Origin: Spirochaetales bacterium
GTDB lineage: Bacteria; Spirochaetota; Spirochaetia; UBA9216
Length of the DNA: 64,000 nt
Direction: 5' to 3'
Assembly: GCA_016342585.1 (NCBI GenBank)
Contig: JAEINK010000012.1
Span: 22,691-86,690, forward strand
Every line of letters begins with the position of its first letter. Positions within the stretch are counted from its first letter, which is position 1. The position numbers were made by a program, and so were the translations under genes. Of the stretch, positions 8,316 to 17,224 are shown piece after piece. Under the pieces are notes generated by a model. That model was not told the origin of the DNA. It did not search any database and saw only the letters and a list, made by a program, of their open reading frames with translations.

Positions 8316-9516
8316 TCTTTATTTCCTCTACTATGGCCGAAATATCTCCGTCAGCCATCTCTATCTCTATTTTTCCGCCAATTTGCGCCTGGTCCGGCCG
8401 GGTTATAAGTTTACCAGTCTCCGAATCTTTCAGCAGGGCATACCCCCTGTGTAAAACCGTGGTGGGGCTTCCGGCTTCCAGGGTGGATTGAAGGAGCTCT
8501 ATCCTGTGTTTTTTTATGCTGATAAGGTTGGCCATACTCCTTTCCATGGTCTCCCTTGCATCATCAAACCGAAGCAGTTTATTCCGGATGAGGGGTTCCA
8601 TGAGCCGCTTCATCTCTTCCGGTTTAAATTGATCAAGAAGTAAGCGGATCCTCTCCATTCGCCCCTTTACCTCCCGGCGCATGCTCTCTCTGCAACCGGT
8701 AACCTTGTCGAGGATTTCCTCCCGGGGAGGGCAGACCAGTTCTGCGGCAGCTGAAGGGGTGGGGGCGGCGGCATCAGCCGCGTAATCGGCAAGGCTTGTA
8801 TCGATTTCGTGTCCCACCGCCGAGATAACCGGGATGGGGCAGTTTACAATGGCCCTTACCACCACCTCTTCCGAGAAGGGAAGAAGATCTTCCAGAGAGC
8901 CTCCTCCCCTGCCGACGATGAGCAGATCCAAATCATCGAAAAGGGCGGCCCTTTTTATCTGTGCGGCTATCAACTCTCCGGCTTCGACACCCTGAACGGC
9001 CGCAGGCAGGATTACGATATCCATTCCCGGATTCCGCCGCCTTGTAACCCTCATTATATCCTTGACCGCTGCCCCTGTGGGGGAGGTTACAATCCCGATT
9101 TTCTCCGGGAAGAAGGGGAGCCGTCTTTTCCTTGCACCATCAAAAAAACCTTCCGCGGCCAGTCTTCGTTTTCTCTCTTCCAGCATGGCCAGAATTTCAC
9201 CCTCTCCCGCCTTTTCCATGGATTCGCAAATCATCTGATAGGAGCCCCGGGGAGGGTAGACGGAAATACTGCCCCTGATACGGACAAAATTCCCGTCGGA
9301 GGGCATGAATTTTAAGGTTGAAAGTCTATTCTTGAACATGACTGCGGAAATTACCGCATCCTTATCCTTCAGGGAGAAGTAGTAATGGCCTGTACTCGAT
9401 GGCCGGAAGTTTGAAATTTCACCCTCTACCATGAGACCTGTAAACTCCCTCTCAAGCAGGCCTTTCACCATCCTTGTCAGCTGTGAAACCGAAAATGGTT
9501 TCTGTTCAATTATCAT
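8302..9516 (-). CDS. xseA: Exodeoxyribonuclease VII large subunit
   Basis: 404 residues, slightly short against the ~400-460 typical of the family. An N-terminal OB-fold (residues about 1-100; SVSQLTRMVKGLLE...GEISN) precedes the catalytic core with VGRGGGSLEDLLPFSEE and SAVGHEIDTSLADYAADAAAPTPSAAAE split across the active-site region. A coiled-coil segment and a C-terminal barrel (HRGYALL) follow. It forms an operon with xseB. The intergenic space to the plus-strand gene at 9593 is only 76 bases, so divergent promoters must be compact. Confidence 0.95.
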   Translation of the reverse strand: MIIEQKPFSVSQLTRMVKGLLEREFTGLMVEGEISNFRPSSTGHYYFSLKDKDAVISAVMFKNRLSTLKFMPSDGNFVRIRGSISVYPPRGSYQMICESMEKAGEGEILAMLEERKRRLAAEGFFDGARKRRLPFFPEKIGIVTSPTGAAVKDIMRVTRRRNPGMDIVILPAAVQGVEAGELIAAQIKRAALFDDLDLLIVGRGGGSLEDLLPFSEEVVVRAIVNCPIPVISAVGHEIDTSLADYAADAAAPTPSAAAELVCPPREEILDKVTGCRESMRREVKGRMERIRLLLDQFKPEEMKRLMEPLIRNKLLRFDDARETMERSMANLISIKKHRIELLQSTLEAGSPTTVLHRGYALLKDSETGKLITRPDQAQIGGKIEIEMADGDISAIVEEIKNEKL

Positions 9517-9592
9517 GATTTACAATAACCCATCCTCACTGGTTTATGCAATCTGATCTCATATTTAATCAAAAGGGGTCGATAATCATATT

Positions 9593-11098
9593 ATGGGAAA
9601 TATCGTAATTATAAATTGCATTGATTTGAATCCTTTAGCCCTTAAACCCCTTCAGGAGGGGGGCAGCAGCCTCGAAAGGGTTGTTGAAAAAGCGGCCAGG
9701 TTTCCGAAGGTAAAAAAAACAGTAATCATTACCTCGGAGACGTCACCCTCTCTTCATGGTGAGGGTGTTGAAGGAATAGAGCTCGTTTCAAAGGATAAAT
9801 GGTCCTTATCGGACCTTTTTTCATTTTTTAAGGATTGTTCGAAGGATTATAAAAGGGTTTTCTATCTATATGGGGATACCCCGCTCATTGATCCGGAAAT
9901 TGTGGAGAGGATGTACCGGAATCATAAGAAGTATTTTGCTCAATACTCCTTCGCCGACGGTTATCCCCATGGTCTTGCTCCGGAAATCCTGGATACTTCA
10001 ATCCTTCCCGCCCTCTCGCTCCTTGCTGATCAGGATGATGGGGATATTGATCGAAAATCGGTTTTTACCGTATTAAGCCGGGATATAAACTCTGTCGACA
10101 TCGAGACCGAGATCTCTCCGGAGGACCTGAGGTTGCTCCGGGTCTCTCTTACCACCGACTCTACACGGAATTTTCTTCTGCTGGAACGAGTCATGGAAAA
10201 AGGTGGGGAGGATGAGGCCTCCATACTGGCTGTGATAATGAAAAGTCCGGAGATTTTACGAACTCTGCCCGCCTATGTGGATCTGCAGATAAGCTCCGGA
10301 TGGGTAAACAAACCCGAATATCTGCCGGATTTTTCGGGGGAGAGTTTCGATCGGGAGAATGATCAAACTCTGAGCCTGGATGACCTTGCGGTGATCGCCG
10401 ATAAGCTCGAATCCTTAAGCCCTGACCTGGTTATTAACCCGGGGTTTCGATGTGAACCCTCAATTCATCCGAATATTGCCGGGATAATCGAAAGCCTTCT
10501 TCAAAAACAGGGATTCTCTCTGATAATTGAGACTTCGGGCCTTGGTTGGTCGGAAGAGGTTCTCGGGGAGATAGAAGCGCTTGATACTGACAGGATTGGG
10601 TGGATCGTCGGGATAGACAGCTGTGATACAGAGGTCTATTCTAAACTCCGCGGTAGGGGGATGGATGAGGCGGAGGCCTTCTTCATGAAGATGAGAGAAA
10701 AACATCCTGGAAAGGTCTGGGTTCAGGCGGTCAGGCTGAAAGGTTATGAGAAACCTCTTGAGGAATTCTATAGAAAGTGGAAAGATATAACCGGAGATCT
10801 GATTATCCAAAAGCATAATGATTACTGCGGAGTCCTCCCCTCACTGAAGGTTACCGACCTTTCCCCCATGAAAAGATTTCCATGCTGGCATATCAAGAGG
10901 GATTTAAGTATTTTACTCGATGGTACGGTTCTTAAATGCGGACAGTGCCTTGAGAAGGGTGATAAAATGGGAAATATATTAATCGATTCGGCCGAATCCA
11001 TCTGGGCCAGGGGGGATGAACTCTATATGGAACATACAAGAGAGAGTTATCCCTCTATCTGCGGGAGGTGTGATGAGTTCTATACCTTCAATTTCTAG
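9593..11098 (+). CDS. Spiro-SPASM-type protein: nucleotidyltransferase-like N-terminus plus cysteine-less radical-SAM-like/SPASM C-terminus
   Basis: 501 residues. Residues 1-200 look like an NTP-transferase fold (SLERVVEKAARFPKVKKTVII..., FYLYGDTPLIDP). From about 235 the sequence follows a radical SAM barrel (LQISSGW..., FRCEPSIHPNIAGIIE, LIIETSGLGW), but where CxxxCxxC should be there are no cysteines. The C-terminus is SPASM-like (PCWH, LKCGQC, ICGRC). Architecture and length match what I recall as the spirochaete-restricted 'spiro-SPASM' family. Without the radical SAM cluster motif, classical radical chemistry is unlikely. First gene of the sugar cluster; the next gene overlaps its end. 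Confidence 0.75.
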   Translation: MGNIVIINCIDLNPLALKPLQEGGSSLERVVEKAARFPKVKKTVIITSETSPSLHGEGVEGIELVSKDKWSLSDLFSFFKDCSKDYKRVFYLYGDTPLIDPEIVERMYRNHKKYFAQYSFADGYPHGLAPEILDTSILPALSLLADQDDGDIDRKSVFTVLSRDINSVDIETEISPEDLRLLRVSLTTDSTRNFLLLERVMEKGGEDEASILAVIMKSPEILRTLPAYVDLQISSGWVNKPEYLPDFSGESFDRENDQTLSLDDLAVIADKLESLSPDLVINPGFRCEPSIHPNIAGIIESLLQKQGFSLIIETSGLGWSEEVLGEIEALDTDRIGWIVGIDSCDTEVYSKLRGRGMDEAEAFFMKMREKHPGKVWVQAVRLKGYEKPLEEFYRKWKDITGDLIIQKHNDYCGVLPSLKVTDLSPMKRFPCWHIKRDLSILLDGTVLKCGQCLEKGDKMGNILIDSAESIWARGDELYMEHTRESYPSICGRCDEFYTFNF

Positions 11099-12038
11099 GA
11101 ATATGCCCGGAGCCTACACTGTGGCCGGTGGCGTAAAGGCGGGACACAACAGCGGAAGCCGGAAACTTTCCTTACTCCTCCTCAGCCGGGGCGGTCGAAT
11201 ATTCAATCCCGGTTATATTCAGGAACTTGGAAAGTTCGGTTTTGATGATATCCTCTGCATTGAGGGGCCAAAGGCGCCCCGTGATGTGGAAGTCCTTACC
11301 CGGCGTCACCCGAATGTACGATTTTTGATCCTCCAGCAGGAGTACACTATAGGAGAGCAGATTAATCTGGGGATTGGGGAATCTTTGGGAGAGTATGTCT
11401 TTGTCATGTGGAATGATATGGGGCTCCTCTCTGGTGGTCTCTCCTCCCTGGTGATCGAACGGCTTTTTCAGCGGAATTACCTCTGTACGGTACCCATCCT
11501 GCAGAACACCCGCGGCGAAGTCCTGCCAACCCTTCAGGCTCCTGTCTTCAATAGAAAGTACCTTAAGATGCTCTCTTTAAGCCCTTCACGGGATGGCCGG
11601 CTGACACTCTTTCCCTATGATTTTGCGGGGATCTATAACCGGGCGAAATTTACCCAGGCAGGCGGCTACGATCCCGAGATTAAGACGCCCTACTGGCAGA
11701 AGATGGATTTCGGATTCCGTGCCTTCATGTGGGGGGAGAAGATAAAGTGCGAAACCACGCTTCGGGGGAAGTATCTGGGCGATCCCCCTGTTGAAGACAC
11801 CTCTCCCGACGACTTTTATCATAGATTCTATCTAAAGAACCTTACCGTCAGGTACAATGGAGATGCCGGGTATATTCCCAATGGCCGGTTCTGGTCCTAT
11901 TTCTTTAAATCCGGAAAGGGTTATCTGAAGGCAAGAAAACTCTTCAGGGAAAATCAGGAGATAGTGAAACTTCACCAGTTCCGGTACAAGTATGATGCCA
12001 CCAGCATTACGGATCTCTGGGAGGAAGAGGAACTTTGA
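11073..12038 (+). CDS. Glycosyltransferase family 2-like protein
   Basis: 321 residues from the ATG at 11073, chosen because GGGAGGTG lies just upstream; the frame also extends to 11016 without a better site. It has the GT-A features KLSLLLLSRGG, VRFLILQQEYTIGEQINLGIGESLGEYVFVMWNDMG (a WND in place of the usual DxD) and FPYDFAGIYNRAKFTQAGGYDPEIKTPYWQKMDFGFRAFMWG. Transfer of a sugar to a surface glycan is inferred. It overlaps the spiro-SPASM gene by 26 bases, and its stop overlaps the TTG start of the next gene. Confidence 0.72.
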   Translation: MSSIPSISRNMPGAYTVAGGVKAGHNSGSRKLSLLLLSRGGRIFNPGYIQELGKFGFDDILCIEGPKAPRDVEVLTRRHPNVRFLILQQEYTIGEQINLGIGESLGEYVFVMWNDMGLLSGGLSSLVIERLFQRNYLCTVPILQNTRGEVLPTLQAPVFNRKYLKMLSLSPSRDGRLTLFPYDFAGIYNRAKFTQAGGYDPEIKTPYWQKMDFGFRAFMWGEKIKCETTLRGKYLGDPPVEDTSPDDFYHRFYLKNLTVRYNGDAGYIPNGRFWSYFFKSGKGYLKARKLFRENQEIVKLHQFRYKYDATSITDLWEEEEL

Positions 12039-12703
12039 CAGGTCTTTTTATTCAGGTTCGTCTCGATTCATCCAGACTCCCCGGGAAGGCTCTTCTGCCC
12101 CTTGCGGGGATGACTGTCGTGGAACACGCCTTCCGAGCCCTTGCCGAGGTGCCGGCTGATTATCATATACTCCTTACCGACCCCTTGAGTGCTCCGAAAT
12201 TAACAGCCCTGGCACGTAAATGGGGGTTTCGAACCTGGATTGGCTCCCGGGATAATGTCCTTACCCGCTTTGCAGGGGCTATCCGCCATTTTCATGTAGA
12301 TACATTCATCCGGGCAACCGGGGATAATCCCCTGGTCGACTGGCAGGCCGCCGCTTTGGCTCTTGAATGTTTTAAGGCGGGGGAGTGGGACTATTTCGGA
12401 TTTAAAAATCTCCCTCTGGGAGGCGGTGTTGAGATTGTAAATGCGGCGGCCTTGCTTGAAGCAGATGCCAATACTCATGAACCCTATGACAGGGAGCATG
12501 TCACCCCCTACATCTATAACAATCCTGAAAAATTCCGGGTGGAACTACGGGAGGCTCCGGACGGTCATCGTTCCAGCGGCCGGATCACCATGGATACCCG
12601 GGCCGATTATGAGTACATCTTGAAGGCCTTTAAGGATCTTTACCGGGGAGATATAATTCCCTTCGATCAAATAATCCGGTGGTTATCGGAAAATGAACGA
12701 TAA
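12035..12703 (+). CDS. SpsF/NeuA-like cytidylyltransferase family protein
   Basis: 222 residues. The N-terminus IQVRLDSSRLPGKALLPLAGMTVVEH is the nucleotide-binding signature of SpsF/KdsB/NeuA-type transferases, followed by DNVLTRFAGA and RATGDNPLVDW (metal-site GDNPLVD). The family activates acidic or modified sugars as CMP or other nucleotide derivatives. The start is TTG at 12035 inside a TTGA stop/start overlap, with AGAGG four bases upstream. It sits beside a PseG/SpsG-type gene, the pairing seen in spore-coat and nonulosonate sugar clusters. Confidence 0.8.
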   Translation: MTGLFIQVRLDSSRLPGKALLPLAGMTVVEHAFRALAEVPADYHILLTDPLSAPKLTALARKWGFRTWIGSRDNVLTRFAGAIRHFHVDTFIRATGDNPLVDWQAAALALECFKAGEWDYFGFKNLPLGGGVEIVNAAALLEADANTHEPYDREHVTPYIYNNPEKFRVELREAPDGHRSSGRITMDTRADYEYILKAFKDLYRGDIIPFDQIIRWLSENER

Positions 12704-14576
12704 ATTATCCCCCATGATCCTCTGTACGCCTTCAATCCTCCGGGGAAACGGAATGGGTCACCTCTATCGATCCGCCTGGATAGTTGAAAAAATGGGAGAA
12801 AGATCTAAAAATACGGCTCTCTACCTTCCGGAGGCGGGAAAAGAGGGATTTTTCTCAAAGGATGAGATCTTCGGGGCTCTCAAAGGGCGGGCTGTTCTAT
12901 CACAAATAATCATGGACCGGATAGATTCTACAGATAAAATTAGGATGGTCGATACACTCGTGTTGTTGGACCGCAGGGAAACCTCCTTCGAATTCCTCTC
13001 TACTTTTTCTGAAGGAGCTGTCTTTATAGGGATCGATGAAGGGGGGGCGGTGCGTAACCTCATGACCTATCTTGCGGATACCCTTCCTGCTTTAACTCCT
13101 ATGAGTCAGGCGAATATTTCTTCTCCCCTTCTGCTGGCGGGACCTGTAAATCGTCGGGAGGTGCCCGATTCCGTCCATAGGATATTGGTGACTTTTGGTG
13201 GGGAGGACCCCGGTTGTTTGAGCGAATCTACGATCAGGATGGTGCAGGATACCGGGAAAGCTTTCTCTGCCTGCGATAATTTTGATATAACCCTTTGTCT
13301 TGGCCCGTTTGCCCTGAAAAAGGAAGCGGCCATTCGTAATAGATTTCCGGATGTGGCGATTTTACGGGCGCCCTCTGATCTTAAGGAGCTCCTTTTTCAT
13401 TATGATCTTATAATCTGCTCCTATGGTCTCACTGCCTTTGAGGCCGTCAGGGCGGGTGTTCCCGTCATATTGCGGAATCCCTCCCGGTATCATGATGAAT
13501 TATCGAATAGGGCAGGATTTAAGATCATGATGCCGTTCGGGATTGGGCTGTCTAATGAAATCGAAGGATTTGATTCTTCCTCCTTTTTGTCTCTGATAAA
13601 GAGGCCGGAAAGGATAAACAGTGCCATTTTTATCAACACTGGGGAAGAGTCAGCGCTTCTCCCCGACTTACCGGAGTTCCTTGCCTCCCATACCTTTTTC
13701 AATCCGATCTGCCCCTCCTGCGGATGTAAACAGGAGAAAAGCCGGTTACGAAGCTTAGAGAAATTGATTCTCCTGGAAAGATTTTCCGACAGGACCTGGT
13801 ATGAGTGCCGGGGATGCTCCATGGTCTTTCAGAACCTGCACAGGGAACAGACAGAAGATTATGGGGAGGATTACTTTTTCGAAGGCTACAGAAACCAGTA
13901 TGGAAAAACCTATTTAGAGGACTTTCCCAATCTCCGGAGAATGGCCGCCGGGAGGCTGAAAGTGATCTTAAAACTGGCATCCGGGGCTGACCTGCTTGAG
14001 ATCGGGTGTGCTTATGGGCCATTCCTCCTGGAGGCCCGAAATGCGGGCTTCAAGGCCCGGGGAATCGATGTTACCGGTGACGGGGTTTCCTATATCACTG
14101 ATGAATTGGAGCTTGAAGCCCTGAATATTTCACTGGAGGATTTCGACTTGAAGGCCGATTTCGGCCAGGAACGGGTGGATGTCCTAGCTCTCTGGTATGT
14201 TATAGAGCATTTTCCCGAACTTTCGAAGATTCTGTCAAAACTGGCCTCTTTCCAGGGACCAGGCGGGATCTTAGCATTTTCCACCCCGAATTACAGGGGG
14301 ATATCGGGTAGAAAAAATCGAAGGCAATTCCTCTCCGCAAGTCCACTGGATCATTATCATGTCTGGAGCCCCGGTATTGCACGAAAAGTATTGAAATTGT
14401 ATGGTTATCGGGTAAGAAGGATCCGGGTTACAGGGCATCATCCTGAAAGGTTCCCTCTCTGTCGCAAGCGCGAAGGAGTCGTGTTCCGGATATTTAAACT
14501 GATCAGCCTCTTATTCGGGCTGGGCGATACCTTCGAAGTATATGCAGAAAAAATAACAAGCCCGGAGGAAGGATGA
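12693..14576 (+). CDS. Fusion: PseG/SpsG-like glycosyl domain + zinc-ribbon SAM methyltransferase
   Basis: 627 residues. Residues 1-330 resemble PseG/SpsG (UDP-sugar hydrolase/GT-B fold): GNGMGHLYRSAWI near the start, ILVTFGGEDPG, and ICSYGLTAFEAVRAGVPVIL. A four-cysteine ribbon follows (CPSC about 340, CRGC about 372). The class I methyltransferase domain has LEIGCAYGPFL (about 435), LWYVIEHFPEL and FSTPNYRG. This type of zinc-ribbon methyltransferase often modifies nucleotide-linked sugars. The gene overlaps the previous gene by 11 bases and the next by 4, so it is translated as part of one operon. Confidence 0.78.
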   Translation: MNDKLSPMILCTPSILRGNGMGHLYRSAWIVEKMGERSKNTALYLPEAGKEGFFSKDEIFGALKGRAVLSQIIMDRIDSTDKIRMVDTLVLLDRRETSFEFLSTFSEGAVFIGIDEGGAVRNLMTYLADTLPALTPMSQANISSPLLLAGPVNRREVPDSVHRILVTFGGEDPGCLSESTIRMVQDTGKAFSACDNFDITLCLGPFALKKEAAIRNRFPDVAILRAPSDLKELLFHYDLIICSYGLTAFEAVRAGVPVILRNPSRYHDELSNRAGFKIMMPFGIGLSNEIEGFDSSSFLSLIKRPERINSAIFINTGEESALLPDLPEFLASHTFFNPICPSCGCKQEKSRLRSLEKLILLERFSDRTWYECRGCSMVFQNLHREQTEDYGEDYFFEGYRNQYGKTYLEDFPNLRRMAAGRLKVILKLASGADLLEIGCAYGPFLLEARNAGFKARGIDVTGDGVSYITDELELEALNISLEDFDLKADFGQERVDVLALWYVIEHFPELSKILSKLASFQGPGGILAFSTPNYRGISGRKNRRQFLSASPLDHYHVWSPGIARKVLKLYGYRVRRIRVTGHHPERFPLCRKREGVVFRIFKLISLLFGLGDTFEVYAEKITSPEEG

Positions 14577-16192
14577 AATCCGTTTTGATACTCGGTGGCG
14601 GCGTCATGCAGCTTCCGGCAATACGAATAGCAAAAGAGATGGGGTGGCGTATAATCCTGGCAGATGGGAATGAAAATGTCCCCGGTCGCGAACTTGCCGA
14701 TTTTTTTGAACATGTTGATCTGAAAGATAGAGAAGGCATGGTGCGGGCTGCCAGAAAGTACTTTGAAAATGGGGGGCTTGATGGTGTTTTTACCGCAGGA
14801 ACCGATTTTTCAGCCACCGTGGCCTGGGTTTCTGAATCTCTTGGTCTTCCGGGCATCCCCTATGAGGTGGCTTTGAAGGCCAGTTCCAAGGGACTTATGA
14901 GAGAAGCTTTCGCCCTGGCCGGGGTCCCTATACCGGCTTTTATTGAATTGGACAGGAATGAATCTCCTGCCCGGGTTCTTGAAAAACTATCATTCCCGCT
15001 GGTTGTTAAACCTGTTGATAACATGGGGGCCCGGGGAATCCGCCGGATAGATAATCCCGATGAACTGGATAGAGCCTTTAAACTGGCAGGGGAGTATTCA
15101 AGGAGTGGGAAGGTAATCATTGAAGAGTTTATAGTTGGACCGGAATTCAGCCTGGATGCCCTTATTGAGGATGGCAAGGTTACAATCTGCGGGATCGCCG
15201 ACAGGCATATTTTCTTCCCTCCTTATTTTATTGAAATGGGACACACCATGCCTACCTGTTTCGATGATTCTGACGTTGAAAACATCTGTCGGGTTTTCAA
15301 GGATGGAATTAAAGCCCTGGGCATTAACCGGGGGGCAGCCAAGGGGGATATAAAACTTTCACCGGATGGTCCTGTGGTAGGGGAGATTGCCGCAAGGCTT
15401 TCCGGTGGATTCATGTCCGGATGGACTTTTCCATATGCTTCCGGTGTCGAAGTTACCCGGGGTGGGCTTAATCTGGCTGTGGGGCTTCCTCATGGCGACC
15501 TTACCCCCCGGCGGCGGGCATATTCGGCTGAAAGGGCTTTTATTTCAATTCCGGGGATTGTTGACGGGATAAAAGGATTTGTGGAGGCTCAGGCGACTCC
15601 CGGAGTGGAATTTTCCCATTTATTGGCAGTTGAAGGCAAAGAAGTTGTCTTTCCTGTTAACAATGTGGAGAAATGCGGGAATTTCATATCCCGGGCTGCT
15701 ACTCGAGAAGCGGCTGTTGTTGCTTCGGAGACGGCTTGCCGTAAAATCGAGATCCTTCTATCTCCGGGGAATGGGGCAACCTCATCCTTTCTTCGAAAGC
15801 ATTCTTACGACTGGGTCCCCGATGCCTATGCCGGAATCGACATGGATGTAAGAAAGCAGATAGAATCCATGGATTTAGTCTCGCAAGGGTTTATCGAGAA
15901 TGGCATAAGTGACAGCGGGATGGGTGTTGCGGAGCTCCCTATAACTCCTGTTAAAGGTATTAAAGCGATAACCCTCCTGGACTGGCATGGGCTTTCTGTT
16001 GAAACGGCTCTTGATCGCGTCAGGCAGTCTGGCGGAAAAATCGCCGATGAAGGGGAAGGGGAGGTTGGCCGTATCTTCTGGGAGAGCTTTATTCGAGGAG
16101 GATATCAAGGGGGGGTCTGGATTATCCGAACCCTGGCAAGCTTGTTGACTCCGGATGAACGGAAGGAATTTATACGACAATGGATAAAATAA
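14573..16192 (+). CDS. ATP-grasp ligase (carbamoyl-phosphate-synthase-like) with C-terminal extension
   Basis: 539 residues. A Rossmann-like pre-ATP-grasp domain (SVLILGGGVMQLPAIRIAKEMGW) is followed by an ATP-grasp core (LPGIPYEVALKASSKGLMREAF, FPLVVKPVDNMGARGI, IIEEFIVGPEFSLDALI, KGDIKLSPDGPVVGEIAARLSGG). Family members join a carboxylate to an amine or thiol through an acyl-phosphate. The last ~130 residues are extra and unrecognised. It starts in an ATGA overlap with the fusion gene and ends overlapping the amidase, so it may add an amino-acid-like group to the sugar or lipid made by the cluster; this is inference. Confidence 0.8.
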   Translation: MKSVLILGGGVMQLPAIRIAKEMGWRIILADGNENVPGRELADFFEHVDLKDREGMVRAARKYFENGGLDGVFTAGTDFSATVAWVSESLGLPGIPYEVALKASSKGLMREAFALAGVPIPAFIELDRNESPARVLEKLSFPLVVKPVDNMGARGIRRIDNPDELDRAFKLAGEYSRSGKVIIEEFIVGPEFSLDALIEDGKVTICGIADRHIFFPPYFIEMGHTMPTCFDDSDVENICRVFKDGIKALGINRGAAKGDIKLSPDGPVVGEIAARLSGGFMSGWTFPYASGVEVTRGGLNLAVGLPHGDLTPRRRAYSAERAFISIPGIVDGIKGFVEAQATPGVEFSHLLAVEGKEVVFPVNNVEKCGNFISRAATREAAVVASETACRKIEILLSPGNGATSSFLRKHSYDWVPDAYAGIDMDVRKQIESMDLVSQGFIENGISDSGMGVAELPITPVKGIKAITLLDWHGLSVETALDRVRQSGGKIADEGEGEVGRIFWESFIRGGYQGGVWIIRTLASLLTPDERKEFIRQWIK

Positions 16193-17223
16193 ACCGTCTC
16201 TTTCTGATTGCTCTACTATTTTTTCTCACTTTCGCCCTTTTTGGCCAAACCGGGATGGAGGTCGGGATCAATGAGCTCATCAGTGAACTGAAGGCAGAGT
16301 TTTATATTGACCTTTATCGTGGTACCGGTTGCCTTGATAATGGAGAGCACACTATCTCGTTTTCTCCCGAGATCCCCTTTATCATGATAGATTATCAGCT
16401 TCTTCTGCCCGCACCGGGGATCCGATTGGATGAATCGGGAAGTTTTTTCTTCTCCAATGAAGCGGTTGCCAGTATAAAGCGTGGGTTTTCGAAGGAGTTT
16501 CATCAGGGAGGCCCTATAATATCGACAGTAATTCTGGATCCGGGGCACGGTGGACGGGATCCCGGGGCTATCGGACGATTTACTATAAATGGAGAATCAA
16601 AGCAGTTTTTTGAGAAGGATGTGGTTTTAAAGGTTGCCCAAATCATAAATGAAAATCTGAAAAAGGATTTTCCTGATAGAAATGTAATTTTAACCAGATC
16701 TGATGACACATATTTGACTCTGGAACAGAGAACCGAAATCGCTAATGGGGTGAAGCTTGAAGAGAATGAGGCTATGATATTCATCTCTCTTCATGCAAAT
16801 GCCTCTTTCAATACCAAAGCTTCAGGATATGAGATATGGTACCTTCCCTCGGATTATAGACGAAATCTCCTGGATCCGGGAGATATCGTGGGGGTTGATG
16901 AGCATGTTATTCCCATATTGAATACTATGCTGGAAGAGGAGTTTACCAAGGAAAGTATCTCTCTTGCCCGGGCGATACTCAAGGGGATGGATAGCCATGT
17001 CGGTGATAGATCTGTGAGCAGGGGGCTTAAAGAGGAGTCCTGGTTTGTCGTGAGGAATGCGGAAATGCCCTCTGTGCTTATAGAGACAGGTTTTATTTCA
17101 AATAAGGAAGAGGCTTTACTGCTTCAGGACGATTCGTACTTGAATGATATGGGCCAAGGCATCTATAATGGTATTCAGTTCTTCATAAACGGATTTGAGA
17201 ATACCAAAGGATTTACTGAATAG
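16180..17223 (+). CDS. N-acetylmuramoyl-L-alanine amidase (Amidase_3), exported
   Basis: 347 residues with an N-terminal signal sequence (LFLIALLFFLTFALFGQ). A ~80-residue linker domain precedes the zinc amidase fold. The zinc ligands are H123 in DPGHGG, E145 in FFEKDVVL and H205 in SLHANAS; the catalytic glutamate is E302 in VLIETGFISN. It cleaves the amide between N-acetylmuramate and the stem peptide in the periplasm, for daughter-cell separation or wall turnover. It overlaps the ATP-grasp gene by 13 bases, and the GerMN gene begins one base after its stop. Confidence 0.92.
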   Translation: MDKINRLFLIALLFFLTFALFGQTGMEVGINELISELKAEFYIDLYRGTGCLDNGEHTISFSPEIPFIMIDYQLLLPAPGIRLDESGSFFFSNEAVASIKRGFSKEFHQGGPIISTVILDPGHGGRDPGAIGRFTINGESKQFFEKDVVLKVAQIINENLKKDFPDRNVILTRSDDTYLTLEQRTEIANGVKLEENEAMIFISLHANASFNTKASGYEIWYLPSDYRRNLLDPGDIVGVDEHVIPILNTMLEEEFTKESISLARAILKGMDSHVGDRSVSRGLKEESWFVVRNAEMPSVLIETGFISNKEEALLLQDDSYLNDMGQGIYNGIQFFINGFENTKGFTE

Positions 17224-17224
17224 T

